A stretch of 64,000 nt of DNA. Source: Pseudoxanthomonas sp. F37. Lineage in GTDB: Bacteria; Pseudomonadota; Gammaproteobacteria; Xanthomonadales; Xanthomonadaceae. The notes under the pieces were generated by a model. That model was given only the letters and a program-made list of their open reading frames with translations, was not told the DNA's origin and did no database searches. A program made the translations under genes and the position numbers. The stretch lies in contig NZ_CP095187.1 in assembly GCF_022965755.1 (NCBI RefSeq), forward strand, positions 930,001 to 994,000, read 5' to 3'. Shown piece after piece: positions 48,587-58,737 of the stretch (its first letter is position 1; each line of letters starts with the position of its first letter).

Positions 48587-50251
48587 CTATGCGGGCAGCA
48601 GGGCGCTCGGGCCGGGCAGGGTGATGCGGAAGCAGCTGCCGCCGCCGGGGACCGGCACGTACTCCAGCGTGGCCTGGTTGGCGCGGCACAGCTCGCGGGC
48701 GATGTACAGGCCCAGTCCGGTGCCATGCTCGGAGGTGGTGAAGAACGGCCGGAACAACTGCGCGGCCACCGCCTCGGGAATGCCGGGGCCCCGGTCCATC
48801 ACGTCGACGGTGGGCCGCCCTTCGGCATTGAACACCCGCACGCGGACGCGCGCGGATTCGCCGGGCAGGCGGCCGTAGTTCAGCGCGTTCTGCACCAGCA
48901 CCGTCACGATCTGCTGCAGGTGCCGCGGGTCGACCAGGGCCGGTACGGGCTTGGCGCCGATGATGGGTTCCAGCGTGTCGGTCTCGATGGACAGCGTCTG
49001 CTGGTATTCGTCGACGAAGCGGCGCGCGAAGGTGTTGAGGTCCACGTGTTCGGGCGTGGCGCGTTCGCGCCGGGCCAGCCCCAGCACGCTCTCGACGATG
49101 CCGTTGGTGCGCTGGCATTGCTGGTGGATGATCTGCAGCAGGCGGCGGTCGCCATCGGTGATCTGCTGGGATTCCTCCAGCAGCTGCACCGCGTAGTTGA
49201 TCGCCGCCAGCGGGTTGCGGATCTCGTGCGCCAGGCTGGCCGAGAACCGGCCCAGGGCGGCCAGCGTCAGCGACTCCGCGCGCCGCGACACTACGGTGGC
49301 GTCGTCCAGGAAGATCAGCGAGGTCTCGCTGTCGGCCAGCAGACGGGCGAAGCGCGGCTGCACCTCGGGCTGCTCGGGCGACAGCTGCAGCGGCGTCTCG
49401 TCGGTCTGCCAGCCGTTGCGCCAGCGCTGCAGGCGGCGGGCCAGTTCGGGTGCCGCATGCAGCAGCGATACGCCCTTGCCATCGGCGCCCTGGCCATCCG
49501 CGCCGTCGCCCAGCAGCAGGCTGGCGGCTTCGTTGGCCAGCTTGATGTGGTTGTCGGCATCCACCACCAGCACGCCGGTGCGCATGCGGCGGATGATCAG
49601 CTCGTTGACCTCGAACAGGTTGGCGACTTCCTCGCCGCGCTTGTCCGCCAGCGCCTGGCTGGCCCGCGCCTTCAGGCCCGCCTGGTGCGCCAGATAGGCC
49701 AGCGCCAGGTAGCTGACCGCGAACATGATGACTTCGGCCACCGAACGGCTGGCCTGGTCGTGGAAAGTGGTGAAGAAGTACTCGCCGAACAGCGCCAGGA
49801 TGGCCAGCAGCGCCACCGCCAGCGCCATCCGCGTGGAGGGCAGCAGCAGCGCCGCGGCGGAGACATTGAACAGCAGCATCATCGCGATGCCGGCCGTGGC
49901 GCCGGGCAGGGCGTGGGTGGCGAGGGCGGCCGCGGCCACGTCGATGCACACGCTGGCGAACACGATCCAGGTCAGCCAGCGCACGCTGCGGCCGATGAAG
50001 AACAGCACCAGGGCCAGGCTCAGGTAGCCGATGGTGACCGCCGTGCCCAGCTCGGGGTGCCGGGGTTCCCCCAGCACCTCGCCCAGCGGGCTGAACATCA
50101 GCGCCGCCAGGATGCCGGCTTCCAGCAGGCGGTACAGCGCGAAGAAATACAGTTCGCGGCGCGGCACCGATTCGATGCGGGACAGGAGCGACTGGGCCTG
50201 GCGCAAACGCTTATTTCCCCGTAAGCGAGGCCCACAGTATAGGCATTTCAC
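48587..50251 (-). CDS. pilS: Sensor histidine kinase PilS
   Basis: A histidine kinase with six N-terminal transmembrane helices, a PAS-like segment (VLVVDADNHIKLANEAAS) and a kinase core: H box SLAHEIRNPLAAINYAVQLL (about residue 315), N box NALNYG, G1 DRGPGIPE and G2 HGTGLGLYIARELCR. The true start is unclear. GTG 50251 (554 aa) is used here; TTG 50206 would give about 539 aa, close to relatives. The best ribosome site, GGAGGG, instead precedes an ATG at 50246 that is out of frame and stops after 11 codons (MPILWASLTGK). One A less in the GGGGAAA run near 50218 would fuse that peptide to the kinase. Confidence 0.88.
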   Translation of the reverse strand: MKCLYCGPRLRGNKRLRQAQSLLSRIESVPRRELYFFALYRLLEAGILAALMFSPLGEVLGEPRHPELGTAVTIGYLSLALVLFFIGRSVRWLTWIVFASVCIDVAAAALATHALPGATAGIAMMLLFNVSAAALLLPSTRMALAVALLAILALFGEYFFTTFHDQASRSVAEVIMFAVSYLALAYLAHQAGLKARASQALADKRGEEVANLFEVNELIIRRMRTGVLVVDADNHIKLANEAASLLLGDGADGQGADGKGVSLLHAAPELARRLQRWRNGWQTDETPLQLSPEQPEVQPRFARLLADSETSLIFLDDATVVSRRAESLTLAALGRFSASLAHEIRNPLAAINYAVQLLEESQQITDGDRRLLQIIHQQCQRTNGIVESVLGLARRERATPEHVDLNTFARRFVDEYQQTLSIETDTLEPIIGAKPVPALVDPRHLQQIVTVLVQNALNYGRLPGESARVRVRVFNAEGRPTVDVMDRGPGIPEAVAAQLFRPFFTTSEHGTGLGLYIARELCRANQATLEYVPVPGGGSCFRITLPGPSALLPA

Positions 50252-50303
50252 ACTCCCTCCAGGCCATCCCGGCCTTTTCCACCAAAGACTTACGCCCCGG
50301 GTT

Positions 50304-50332
50304 TTGCGCCCCCCGGCCGGGTCGGCGACAAT
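50304..50332 (+). promoter_or_regulatory. Predicted promoter of sucC
   Basis: TTGCGC (50304-50309) and GACAAT (50327-50332) are spaced by 17 bp, about 75 bp upstream of the sucC ATG. Both are partial matches to the sigma-70 consensus. Located in the 155-bp divergent region shared with pilS. Confidence 0.45.
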
Positions 50333-50406
50333 AGGGGGCTCGCCCAGCCGCCGCCTCCGTGGCCCCGGCCCGGGCGGTGTCTTCTGTTCCCTACCCACGG
50401 TGACGC

Positions 50407-51576
<1,170 letters not shown>

Positions 51577-51614
51577 CCCATTCCAGGAATCCGGTCAGCC
51601 GGCTGCTTCCACAG

Positions 51615-51708
51615 CCCCCTTGAGTCAAGGGGGCGGCATCGACGCGAAGCGGCGATACCGGGGATGTGGCAAGGCGCCTGAGCGATGTCCCGCGCAGCGG
51701 GACATCGC
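51615..51708. repeat. Palindromes between sucC and sucD
   Basis: Two perfect inverted repeats: CCCCCTTGA-G-TCAAGGGGG (51615-51633) and a 12-bp stem GCGATGTCCCGC-GCA-GCGGGACATCGC (51682-51708). The first, followed by GAAGCGGCG and ATACCG, resembles the block at 6560-6605. They could lower sucD expression relative to sucC or protect the mRNA. Confidence 0.75.
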
Positions 51709-51756
51709 GCGGCTCCGGAGCCGATAAACAGCAAGCCATTCAGAGGACTCAAACGA

Positions 51757-52635
51757 ATGTCCGTTTTGATCAACAAGAACACCAAGGTGATCGTGCAGGG
51801 CTTCACCGGCCAGCAGGGCACCTTCCATGCCACCCAGATGATCGAGTACGGCACCCAGGTGGTCGGCGGCGTGACCCCGGGCAAGGGCGGCACCACCCAC
51901 ATCGACCTGCCGGTGTTCGACACCGTCGCCGATGCCGTGAAGAGCACCGGCGCCGACGCCTCCGTCATCTACGTGCCGCCGCCGTTCGCGGCCGATGCGA
52001 TCCTCGAAGCGGCTGCGGCCGGCATCAAGGTCATCGTCTGCATCACCGAAGGCATCCCGGTGCTGGATATGCTGCGCGTCAAGAACGTGCTGACCCGCGC
52101 CCACCCCGACACCGTGCTGGTCGGCCCCAACTGCCCCGGCGTGATCACCCCGGGCGAGTGCAAGATCGGCATCATGCCGGGCCATATCCACATGCCGGGC
52201 AAGATCGGCATCGTGTCGCGCTCCGGCACCCTGACCTATGAAGCGGTCAAGCAGACCACCGAAGTGGGCCTGGGCCAGTCGACCTGCATCGGCATCGGCG
52301 GCGACCCGATCAACGGCCTGAACTTCGTCGACTGCCTGAAGCTGTTCAATGAGGATCCGCAGACCGAAGGCATCATCATGGTCGGCGAAATCGGCGGCGA
52401 CGCCGAAGAAGCCGGCGCCGAGTACATCAAGCAGCACGTCAAGAAGCCGGTCGTCGGCTTCATCGCCGGCGCCTCGGCCCCGGCCGGCAAGCGCATGGGC
52501 CACGCCGGTGCCATCGCCAGCGGCGGCAAGGGCACGGCGGAGGGCAAGTTCGCGGCGATGGAAGCCGCGGGCGTCACCACCGTCCGTTCGCCGGGCGACC
52601 TGGGCGCTGCCATCGCGGCGCGCCTGAAGAAGTAA
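51757..52635 (+). CDS. sucD: Succinyl-CoA ligase [ADP-forming] subunit alpha
   Basis: A 292-residue CoA-binding subunit with [20 protein letters not shown] at the N terminus, [11 protein letters not shown], the active-site histidine in [27 protein letters not shown] (His near residue 247), and [11 protein letters not shown]. The ATG at 51757 has GAGGA upstream at nine bases. Forms the heterotetramer with SucC. A stem-loop follows at 52658. Confidence 0.97.
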   Translation: MSVLINKNTKVIVQGFTGQQGTFHATQMIEYGTQVVGGVTPGKGGTTHIDLPVFDTVADAVKSTGADASVIYVPPPFAADAILEAAAAGIKVIVCITEGIPVLDMLRVKNVLTRAHPDTVLVGPNCPGVITPGECKIGIMPGHIHMPGKIGIVSRSGTLTYEAVKQTTEVGLGQSTCIGIGGDPINGLNFVDCLKLFNEDPQTEGIIMVGEIGGDAEEAGAEYIKQHVKKPVVGFIAGASAPAGKRMGHAGAIASGGKGTAEGKFAAMEAAGVTTVRSPGDLGAAIAARLKK

Positions 52636-52657
52636 GGCCAGCCGTCACCGGCCTGAT

Positions 52658-52683
52658 GGAAAGCCGCCCCCGGGCGGCTTTCC
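52658..52683 (+). terminator. Stem-loop terminator after sucD
   Basis: A perfect 12-bp stem GGAAAGCCGCCC/GGGCGGCTTTCC with a 2-nt loop starts 22 bp after the sucD stop. Only a short T-run is in the right arm, so it may be a weak or rho-assisted terminator. Confidence 0.65.
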
Positions 52684-52705
52684 GCGTTTCGGGGCAGGGC
52701 CGTCT

Positions 52706-52735
52706 AAACCTTTCCTCCCGCGGCGGCATCGTACT
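52706..52735 (+). promoter_or_regulatory. Candidate ECF sigma promoter
   Basis: AAACCTTT (52706-52713) and CGTACT (52730-52735) with a 16-bp spacer resemble ECF promoters (AAC core at -35, CGT at -10). It lies just upstream of the ECF sigma gene, consistent with autoregulation. Not a sigma-70 match. Confidence 0.55.
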
Positions 52736-52757
52736 CAGTATGCTGAATGCCACCGTC

Positions 52758-53333
52758 ATGGAACCGATCGCCGACAGCACCTCCCCGGATGCGGCCGCCG
52801 CCGTGGACAGCGCCTTGGCGCGATCCGCCGCCGGCGGCGACGTGCAGGCCTTCGAGGCGCTCTACCGCCGCCACGCCGGCCGCGTGCATGGCGTCATCCA
52901 GCGCCTGGTGGGCTTCCATGGCGTACGTGCCGAAGACCTCACCCAGGAAGCCTTCGTGCGGGCCTGGCAGGCGCTGCCGGCCTTCCGGTTCGAAAGCGCC
53001 TTCGGCACCTGGCTGCACCGGCTGGCGGTGAATACCGCTTTGATGGAATTGCGCAGCCGGCGCAACGGTCCCCGCTTCGATGACGACGAGGACGCGCTGG
53101 ACGGGATCGGCCTGGCCGACAGTGCCGGGCAGGCCACGGCCTTGTCGATGGACCTGGAGCGGGCCGTCGCCACCCTGCCGCCGCGCGCCCGCGCCGTGCT
53201 GGTGCTGTACGACGTCGAGGGGTGGAAGCACGAAGAGATCGCCGCCGAGCTGGGCATGGCGGTAGGCAGTTCGAAAGCCCAGTTGCATCGCGCGCGGCAC
53301 CTGCTGCGCGAGCGCCTAGGAGTACAGGCATGA
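52758..53333 (+). CDS. RNA polymerase ECF sigma factor (RpoE-like)
   Basis: This 191-residue sigma-70 family protein has region 2 (QAFEALYRRHAGRVHGVIQRLVG... EDLTQEAFVRAWQALPAFRFESAFGTWLHRLAVNTALMELR, about residues 30-110) and region 4 (LPPRARAVLVLYDVEGWKHEEIAAELGM, about 139-166). ATG 52758 is preferred to ATG 52740 because a start site from the candidate promoter would fall near 52742. It overlaps the next gene by 4 bp. Regulon unknown apart from the likely self-promoter. Confidence 0.9.
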   Translation: MEPIADSTSPDAAAAVDSALARSAAGGDVQAFEALYRRHAGRVHGVIQRLVGFHGVRAEDLTQEAFVRAWQALPAFRFESAFGTWLHRLAVNTALMELRSRRNGPRFDDDEDALDGIGLADSAGQATALSMDLERAVATLPPRARAVLVLYDVEGWKHEEIAAELGMAVGSSKAQLHRARHLLRERLGVQA

Positions 53334-53812
53334 CCCCCCGTGATCCCCTTACCCCCGCCGACCAGGCCCTGCGCTGGCAACTGCGCGCGCTGCGCCAGGA
53401 CACGCCGCCGGCGCGCGACCTGTGGCCCGGCATCGCCGCGCGGCTGGCGGCGGCGCCGCAGCCGCAAGCGCCCGTGCGCCCGCACCGGCCCTGGACGCCG
53501 TTCGCGCTGGCCGCTTCGGTGCTGCTGGCCGTGACCGTGACCTGGCAGCTGCAGCAGGCGCCGGCCGGCGACCCGCTGATCCAGCGCGAAGCCGCCGCGC
53601 TGACGCGCGACTACGCCGGCGCGCTGGCCCAGCTCGACCGCCAGGTGGCCGCCCCGCCGGAGATCGCGCCGGCCCTGCATACGCTGGACGAAAGCGCCGC
53701 GCAGATCCGCCGCGCCATCGCCACCGAACCCAACGCGCACTTCCTGTTGGACCAGTTGCGCCGTACCTACGCCCGCCGCCTGGAACTGACCCAGCGCGCG
53801 GCCATGACCTGA
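53330..53812 (+). CDS. Putative anti-sigma factor, single membrane span
   Basis: A 160-residue protein with an N-terminal cytoplasmic part (residues 1-65, WQLRALRQDTPPARDLWPGIAARL resembling anti-sigma helices), one transmembrane helix (PFALAASVLLAVTVTW, about 62-78) and a periplasmic helical domain. It lacks a clear zinc-binding HxxxCxxC motif. It is translationally coupled to the ECF sigma gene (ATGA). Anti-sigma function is inferred from position and topology; no characterised homologue is recognised. Confidence 0.65.
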   Translation: MTPRDPLTPADQALRWQLRALRQDTPPARDLWPGIAARLAAAPQPQAPVRPHRPWTPFALAASVLLAVTVTWQLQQAPAGDPLIQREAAALTRDYAGALAQLDRQVAAPPEIAPALHTLDESAAQIRRAIATEPNAHFLLDQLRRTYARRLELTQRAAMT

Positions 53813-53822
53813 GGAGTTCCCC

Positions 53823-54716
53823 ATGCGTACCTCCATCCTCCCCCTGCTGCTGACCACCGCCCTGCTGGCGCCGGCCGCGCTGGCGCAGACGGCCATCAAC
53901 CAGACGCGCCCGCTGGATGCCCGCGGACGCGTGGACATCAGCAACCTCAAGGGCCGCATCGAGGTGCGGGGCTGGGAACGCAACGAAGTCCAGGTCACCG
54001 GCACCCTGGGCAAGGGCGTGGAGCGCCTGGACGTGGAAGGCTCCGGACCGCAGGTGAGCATCGAGGTGCGCTATCCCAAGGGCGGCTGGGGGGGCGAGCG
54101 TAGCGGTCCCACCGAACTGACGGTGATGGTGCCCCTGCGCGCCGACCTGGACATCGAATCGGTCGCCGCCGACGTGCATGTCACCGGCCTGGCGTCGGGC
54201 GAGCTTTCCGTCAATACCGTCAGCGGGAGCGTGGTGGCCGCCGCCGCACCGCGCAAGGCGGACGTGGAGACCGTCAGCGGCAACGCCACCCTCACCCTCA
54301 ACAGCGACGACGTGGGTGTGGCCACGGTAAGCGGCGCCATCCAGCTGCGCGGCCGCATGGCCGGCGAGATCGATGCGGAAACCGTGTCCGGGCGCATCGA
54401 GGTGGCCGTCAACGGCGAGAAGGTGCGCGACCTCAGCGCCAGCACCGTCAGCGGTCGCGTGGAGGTCAGCACGGCGCTGGCGCCGGGCGGAGAAATCAGC
54501 ATGGAGTCCGTCAGCGGCGACCTGGTGCTGCGCCTGCCGGCGGACGTCTCGGCCCAGGTGAGCGGTGAGAGCTTCAGTGGCCGTCTCAAAGCCACGGGCG
54601 TGACCATCGAGAAGCACCGCGGCCCCGGCAGCAGCTTCTCCACGCGCTATGGCAGCGGCAGTGGTCGCGTCACGGTGGAGACGTTCTCGGGCAGTGCGGA
54701 GGTGCGCGTGGAGTAG
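53823..54716 (+). CDS. DUF4097 family secreted beta-helix protein
   Basis: This 297-residue protein has a signal peptide (MRTSILPLLLTTALLAPAALAQ) and a repetitive body with many short VSG/V-x-G beta-rungs (VNTVSGSVV, VETVSGNAT, VATVSGAIQ, AETVSGRIEV, ASTVSGRVEV, MESVSGDLV), the pattern of DUF4097 parallel beta-helices. Located 10 bp after the putative anti-sigma gene; probably periplasmic and part of the response controlled by the sigma factor. A terminator hairpin follows. Confidence 0.82.
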   Translation: MRTSILPLLLTTALLAPAALAQTAINQTRPLDARGRVDISNLKGRIEVRGWERNEVQVTGTLGKGVERLDVEGSGPQVSIEVRYPKGGWGGERSGPTELTVMVPLRADLDIESVAADVHVTGLASGELSVNTVSGSVVAAAAPRKADVETVSGNATLTLNSDDVGVATVSGAIQLRGRMAGEIDAETVSGRIEVAVNGEKVRDLSASTVSGRVEVSTALAPGGEISMESVSGDLVLRLPADVSAQVSGESFSGRLKATGVTIEKHRGPGSSFSTRYGSGSGRVTVETFSGSAEVRVE

Positions 54717-54776
54717 GTTGCCGTCCGCACGCATGACGTCACATGGGCCCGTCTCGGCCCCGAATTATGAACAGGG

Positions 54777-54796
54777 AGGGCGCCGTCTGGCGCCCT
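54777..54796 (+). terminator. Terminator after the DUF4097 gene
   Basis: AGGGCGCC-GTCT-GGCGCCCT, an 8-bp stem, followed by TCGTGTTTG. It lies 60 bp after the stop of the sigma operon. Confidence 0.7.
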
Positions 54797-54917
54797 TCGT
54801 GTTTGCGCCGGAATCCGACGGATGGTCGAATGCCTGACGAAAAAAGGTTTCGCAAGTAACTGATAGGACTGAAAAAAACGGAATTCTTCCAATAAATCAT
54901 CGGGTTCTTTTCATCGC

Positions 54918-54937
54918 CGTAAAATTTACGTTATGCT
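54918..54937 (+). promoter_or_regulatory. Candidate promoter/operator of the TonB receptor
   Basis: In an AT-rich 54840-54945 tract, a 13-bp palindrome CGTAAA-A-TTTACG (54918-54930) directly precedes TATGCT (54932-54937), a possible -10. The leader to the ATG is about 95 nt. A repressor at the palindrome would cover the promoter. The remainder of 54717-55032 holds no gene. Confidence 0.45.
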
Positions 54938-55032
54938 CTGGGCACCAGTCGCGAAGCATTCATGCGTCTGAACCATTGGCCCAGGCCGCGAGGCTTAGGC
55001 TTTTCTGTGAACATTTGGAGAGAGAGCCTCTA

Positions 55033-57633
55033 ATGACTAACCTCAAGAAGCTGCCCAACGCGATCAAGTTTGCGTTGTTCGCCAGCGCCGCCTCGCTGGC
55101 CACCGGCAATGCCTTCGCCCAGGAAGCCGAAAGCACCGATACCGAAGCCAAGACCCTGGATCGCATCGAGGTCACCGGCTCCCGCCTGAAGCGCGCCGAC
55201 ATCGAAGGCGCCGTGCCGGTCATCGTGATCGACCGCGCTTCGATCGACGCCACCGGTGACGTGTCCGTCGCCGACGTGCTGCGCGACAGCACCTTTGCGT
55301 CCTTCGGCAACTTCAAGCCGCAGTCGGGCAGCTCCGCCCAGTCGCTGGCTTCGGTCGACCTGCGTGGCCTGGGTTCGGGCCGTACGCTGGTGCTGATCGA
55401 CGGCCGCCGCGCCCCGACCAACCCGATGTCGGCCTCCTCGGGCGCCGACCTCAACGCCATTCCGCTGGCGGCTGTGGAGCGCATCGAGATCCTGTCCGAT
55501 GGCGCCTCGGCCGTGTACGGCTCCGACGCGATCGGTGGCGTGGTCAACGTCATCCTGCGCAAGGACTTCAACGGCGCCGAGCTGCGTTACGGCAAGGGCC
55601 AGACCAAGATCAAGGGCGGCGACCTGGAAGACGCGTCGGCCGTGTTCGGCGTCTCGTCCGACCGTGGCCAGCTGATCGGTGGCGCGTCCAAGTCCAGCCG
55701 CGGCATGGTCTTCACCCGTGACCAGATCGGCGGTCAGGGCCTGGGCGTGTCGATCTACGGCAACAACCACTGGAACCCGACCTACGACAACGGCATCGAT
55801 CCGGAAACCGGCGAACCCCGTCCGCCGGGCCGCGTGGAAGCCGTCCCGGGCTTCGACTGCACGGGCGCCTTCTGGTCGCAGCCGAATGGCCGCTGCTCGT
55901 TCGACTTCAACTCGGTCGCGGCCAACGAGGCCTCCGTCGACAACACCTCGGTGTTCGTCCGCGGCGACTACCAGATCAACGACAAGTGGAACGTCTACAT
56001 GACGGCGACCACCACGAAGGTCGAGACCTTCGGTCGCTATGCGCCGGTTCCGGGCGTGGTCTGGGCGTCGGAAGGCACCTCGCAGGATCTGTATGTGGGT
56101 GACGGTCGGCCGACGTACTACTACCACCGCTTCGCTGCGGCCGGTAACCGCGACAACTACACCACGACCAACAACTCCGACTTCCTGGTGGGCTTCCAGG
56201 GCCAGCTGACCGACTCCATCTCGGTGGACTTCGGTGCGCGCCGCACCAACTACCAGTACGACGAGAACGGTTACGGCTACATCATCCAGAGCCTGGCCAA
56301 CCAGCAGATCGATGCCGGCAACTACCTGCTGACCGATCCCTACGGCGCAAGCCAGGAAGTGCTGAACAGCTTCACCGCGACCATCGGCCGCAACTCCTAC
56401 TTCAAGAGCAAGGAGTGGTACGCCAACGTCAATTTCGACCTGTTCGAAATGGGCGGCGGCATCTCCAACGCCGTCGTCGGCGCCGAGTACCGTGAAGAGG
56501 AGTTCGCGGACGTGTACGACTCGCTGTCGCAGGCGGGCGTGGTGCTGGGTTCGTCGGGTGGCGCTTCCGGCGGTGGCCGCGAAGTTTCGTCGGCCTACTT
56601 CGAATGGCTGCTGCCGTTCACCAGCTCGTTCGACATCACGCTGGCCGGCCGCTACGACAAGTACAGCGACTACGGCAACGACTTCTCGCCGAAGATCGCC
56701 GCCCGCTGGCAGCCGCTGGACAACCTGACCTTCCGCGGTTCGTATGGCCAGGGCTTCCGCGCCCCGGGCCTCGACATCCTGACCCAGGCCCGCTCGTTCT
56801 CGGCGGAGCCGGTGCAGGATCCGGCCACCTGTGACTTCAATGACCTGGGCACCGAGTGCCTCGACGCGAACGGCGATCCGGACCAGGTGCAGGTGGATAC
56901 CTACTTCATCGCCAACCCGACCCTCAAGTCGGAACAGTCGACGCAGTGGAGCCTGGGCGTTGTCTACGATCCGACCGACTGGCTGGACCTGAGCCTGGAT
57001 TACTACAACATCGAGATCGAGGACAACATCTCGCAGATCTCGGCCCAGGACATCATCAACATGGACCTGGAGCCCGAGACCTACGGTGCGATCCCGGCCG
57101 GCCTGAGCATCACGCGTGATCCGGTCAACGGTCGCATCCTCGAGATCACCGCTGGCTATGCCAACGTGGGCACGCTGGAAACCACCGGCTTCGACTTCCG
57201 TGCCAACACGGACTTCGATTTCGGCAACGCCGGCCGCCTGCAGAACCGCCTCACCGTGTCGTACATCAGCAAGTACGACATCACCGATGGCGGTGGCAAC
57301 AAGGTGTCGTACGACGGCATCCTGGGCTATCCGGACCTGCGTGCCACCCTCGCCAACGACTGGACCTGGGGTGACTTCGGCGTGGCCTGGAACATCAACT
57401 ACATCGATGGCCAGCAGACCGGTAGTTCCACTCAGTTGCAGGTGGGTGGCTATGCCACTAACGATGTCCAGCTGACCTGGAGCGCCCCGTGGAACGCGAA
57501 GATCGCCGTTGGCGCCACCAACGTCGGTGACCGTTATCCGGAACTGGTCAGCTTCGACGGCCGTCCGTGGAACTTCTACCTGTACGACGCCTATGGCCGT
57601 ACCGTGTACTTCCGTTACACGCAGACGTTCTGA
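55033..57633 (+). CDS. TonB-dependent outer-membrane receptor
   Basis: An 866-residue TonB receptor: signal peptide (FALFASAASLATGNAFAQ), plug domain with LDRIEVTGSRL as the TonB-box region, GSGRTLVLIDGRRAPTNP and ILSDGASAVYGSDAIGGVVN motifs (about residues 45-185), then a beta-barrel ending in the aromatic YFRYTQTF. TonB-dependent receptors of this kind in Xanthomonadaceae transport sugars, siderophores or peptides; the substrate is unknown. GGAGAGAG precedes the ATG at 55033. It has its own promoter region and terminator, so it is monocistronic. Some barrel regions use T/N-rich codons, but composition is like the neighbours. Confidence 0.93.
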   Translation: MTNLKKLPNAIKFALFASAASLATGNAFAQEAESTDTEAKTLDRIEVTGSRLKRADIEGAVPVIVIDRASIDATGDVSVADVLRDSTFASFGNFKPQSGSSAQSLASVDLRGLGSGRTLVLIDGRRAPTNPMSASSGADLNAIPLAAVERIEILSDGASAVYGSDAIGGVVNVILRKDFNGAELRYGKGQTKIKGGDLEDASAVFGVSSDRGQLIGGASKSSRGMVFTRDQIGGQGLGVSIYGNNHWNPTYDNGIDPETGEPRPPGRVEAVPGFDCTGAFWSQPNGRCSFDFNSVAANEASVDNTSVFVRGDYQINDKWNVYMTATTTKVETFGRYAPVPGVVWASEGTSQDLYVGDGRPTYYYHRFAAAGNRDNYTTTNNSDFLVGFQGQLTDSISVDFGARRTNYQYDENGYGYIIQSLANQQIDAGNYLLTDPYGASQEVLNSFTATIGRNSYFKSKEWYANVNFDLFEMGGGISNAVVGAEYREEEFADVYDSLSQAGVVLGSSGGASGGGREVSSAYFEWLLPFTSSFDITLAGRYDKYSDYGNDFSPKIAARWQPLDNLTFRGSYGQGFRAPGLDILTQARSFSAEPVQDPATCDFNDLGTECLDANGDPDQVQVDTYFIANPTLKSEQSTQWSLGVVYDPTDWLDLSLDYYNIEIEDNISQISAQDIINMDLEPETYGAIPAGLSITRDPVNGRILEITAGYANVGTLETTGFDFRANTDFDFGNAGRLQNRLTVSYISKYDITDGGGNKVSYDGILGYPDLRATLANDWTWGDFGVAWNINYIDGQQTGSSTQLQVGGYATNDVQLTWSAPWNAKIAVGATNVGDRYPELVSFDGRPWNFYLYDAYGRTVYFRYTQTF

Positions 57634-57654
57634 TAGCGGCATGATGTGACGAGG

Positions 57655-57684
57655 AAGGCCCCGGAAACGGGGCCTTTCCTTTTT
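57655..57684 (+). terminator. Rho-independent terminator of the TonB receptor
   Basis: AAGGCCCCG-GAAA-CGGGGCCTT stem (57655-57676) followed by TCCTTTTT, beginning 22 bp after the stop. Confidence 0.9.
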
Positions 57685-57756
57685 GAGGTCCGGCCGGGTT
57701 AAGGTCTGCGTGCGCGGTCGGGTCGGCACCGCGCCATGCGGATGCAGGAGTGGTCA

Positions 57757-58737
57757 ATGGTCAGCGAAAATCATGCGGCGCGCCGGCAGGTGTGGGGAGC
57801 GTACTGGGCCAGCGGGCGTCTGCATTCCTGCACGAACACGCCTGATCGCAATTACGAGGGTGCTGTCGGCGATTTCTGGGATGGGTTCTTCGCGGCCACG
57901 CGCAACGGTGCGCGCATCCTCGATCTGGCGACCGGCAACGGGGCGCTGCCGTTGCGGGTGCATCGTACGCTGGAGGGTCGCGCCCGAGTGGATGCCATCG
58001 ATCTGGCCGCTCTGTCGCCCGCCTGGTACGAGCCGGCCAGGCACACGGAAATCCGGTTTCACGCAGGCATCGGGATGGAGGAACTTCCTTTCGAAGATGC
58101 CATGTTCGACGAAGTGGTCAGCCAGTTCGGGTTCGAGTATGCGGACCGTCCGCGAGCCCTGTCGGAAGCGTTGCGGGTCGCCGCGCCGGGGGCGCGGCTC
58201 GCTTTCGTGATGCACCATGCGGAATCGGTGCTGGTCAATGTCGGCCGCGAAGAGCTTGAGCACCATGCGTGGCTGGGCTCCGACGCAGGGTTGCTGCCGG
58301 CCGCGCTGGCCATCGTGCCCTGTCTGGCCGCGATCAGGGCGGGAAGTGCACCTTCGTCAGCCGCATTCGCGGCCAAGGAGCGGTACAACCGCGCCATGGA
58401 CGAACTGGCCAGGCGGGCTTCCGTTTCGAAGGCCCCCGACCTGTTGCTGGAAACGCGTGAACACGTGCATCGGATCATCGCGGCCACGGGCCAGGATGCG
58501 TCTTCGGCGACGGCGGTGCTTGGACGTTACATCCGGGATCTGGAAGGAAGCCGGGTGCGTACCCGCGAGATGGTCGACCACGCGCTGACGGTTTCCGAAC
58601 TCCACAGCCTGACCGAAGCATGTCAACGACTGAGGCCGGGCATGCGCGTAGCGTCCGCCGAATTGCGTCAGGCCGAAGGGGTCGTTGCCTGGTCGTGGGT
58701 GGCCGGCGCCGCGTCCACTGCCGACCAGACGGGATAG
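57757..58737 (+). CDS. Class I SAM-dependent methyltransferase
   Basis: This 326-residue protein has a SAM motif RILDLATGNGALPLRVH (about residues 53-69), VDAIDL and EVVSQFGFEYADRPRALSEALRVAAPG (about 123-149). The ATG at 57757 has AGGAG seven bases upstream; the upstream ATG at 57736 is less likely. The C-terminal 70 bp overlap the 3' end of the convergent sulfotransferase gene, so the last 23 residues are shared DNA. Substrate unknown; the neighbouring sulfotransferase and hydroxylase suggest modification of a peptide or small molecule handled with the receptor, which is inference. Confidence 0.82.
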   Translation: MVSENHAARRQVWGAYWASGRLHSCTNTPDRNYEGAVGDFWDGFFAATRNGARILDLATGNGALPLRVHRTLEGRARVDAIDLAALSPAWYEPARHTEIRFHAGIGMEELPFEDAMFDEVVSQFGFEYADRPRALSEALRVAAPGARLAFVMHHAESVLVNVGREELEHHAWLGSDAGLLPAALAIVPCLAAIRAGSAPSSAAFAAKERYNRAMDELARRASVSKAPDLLLETREHVHRIIAATGQDASSATAVLGRYIRDLEGSRVRTREMVDHALTVSELHSLTEACQRLRPGMRVASAELRQAEGVVAWSWVAGAASTADQTG

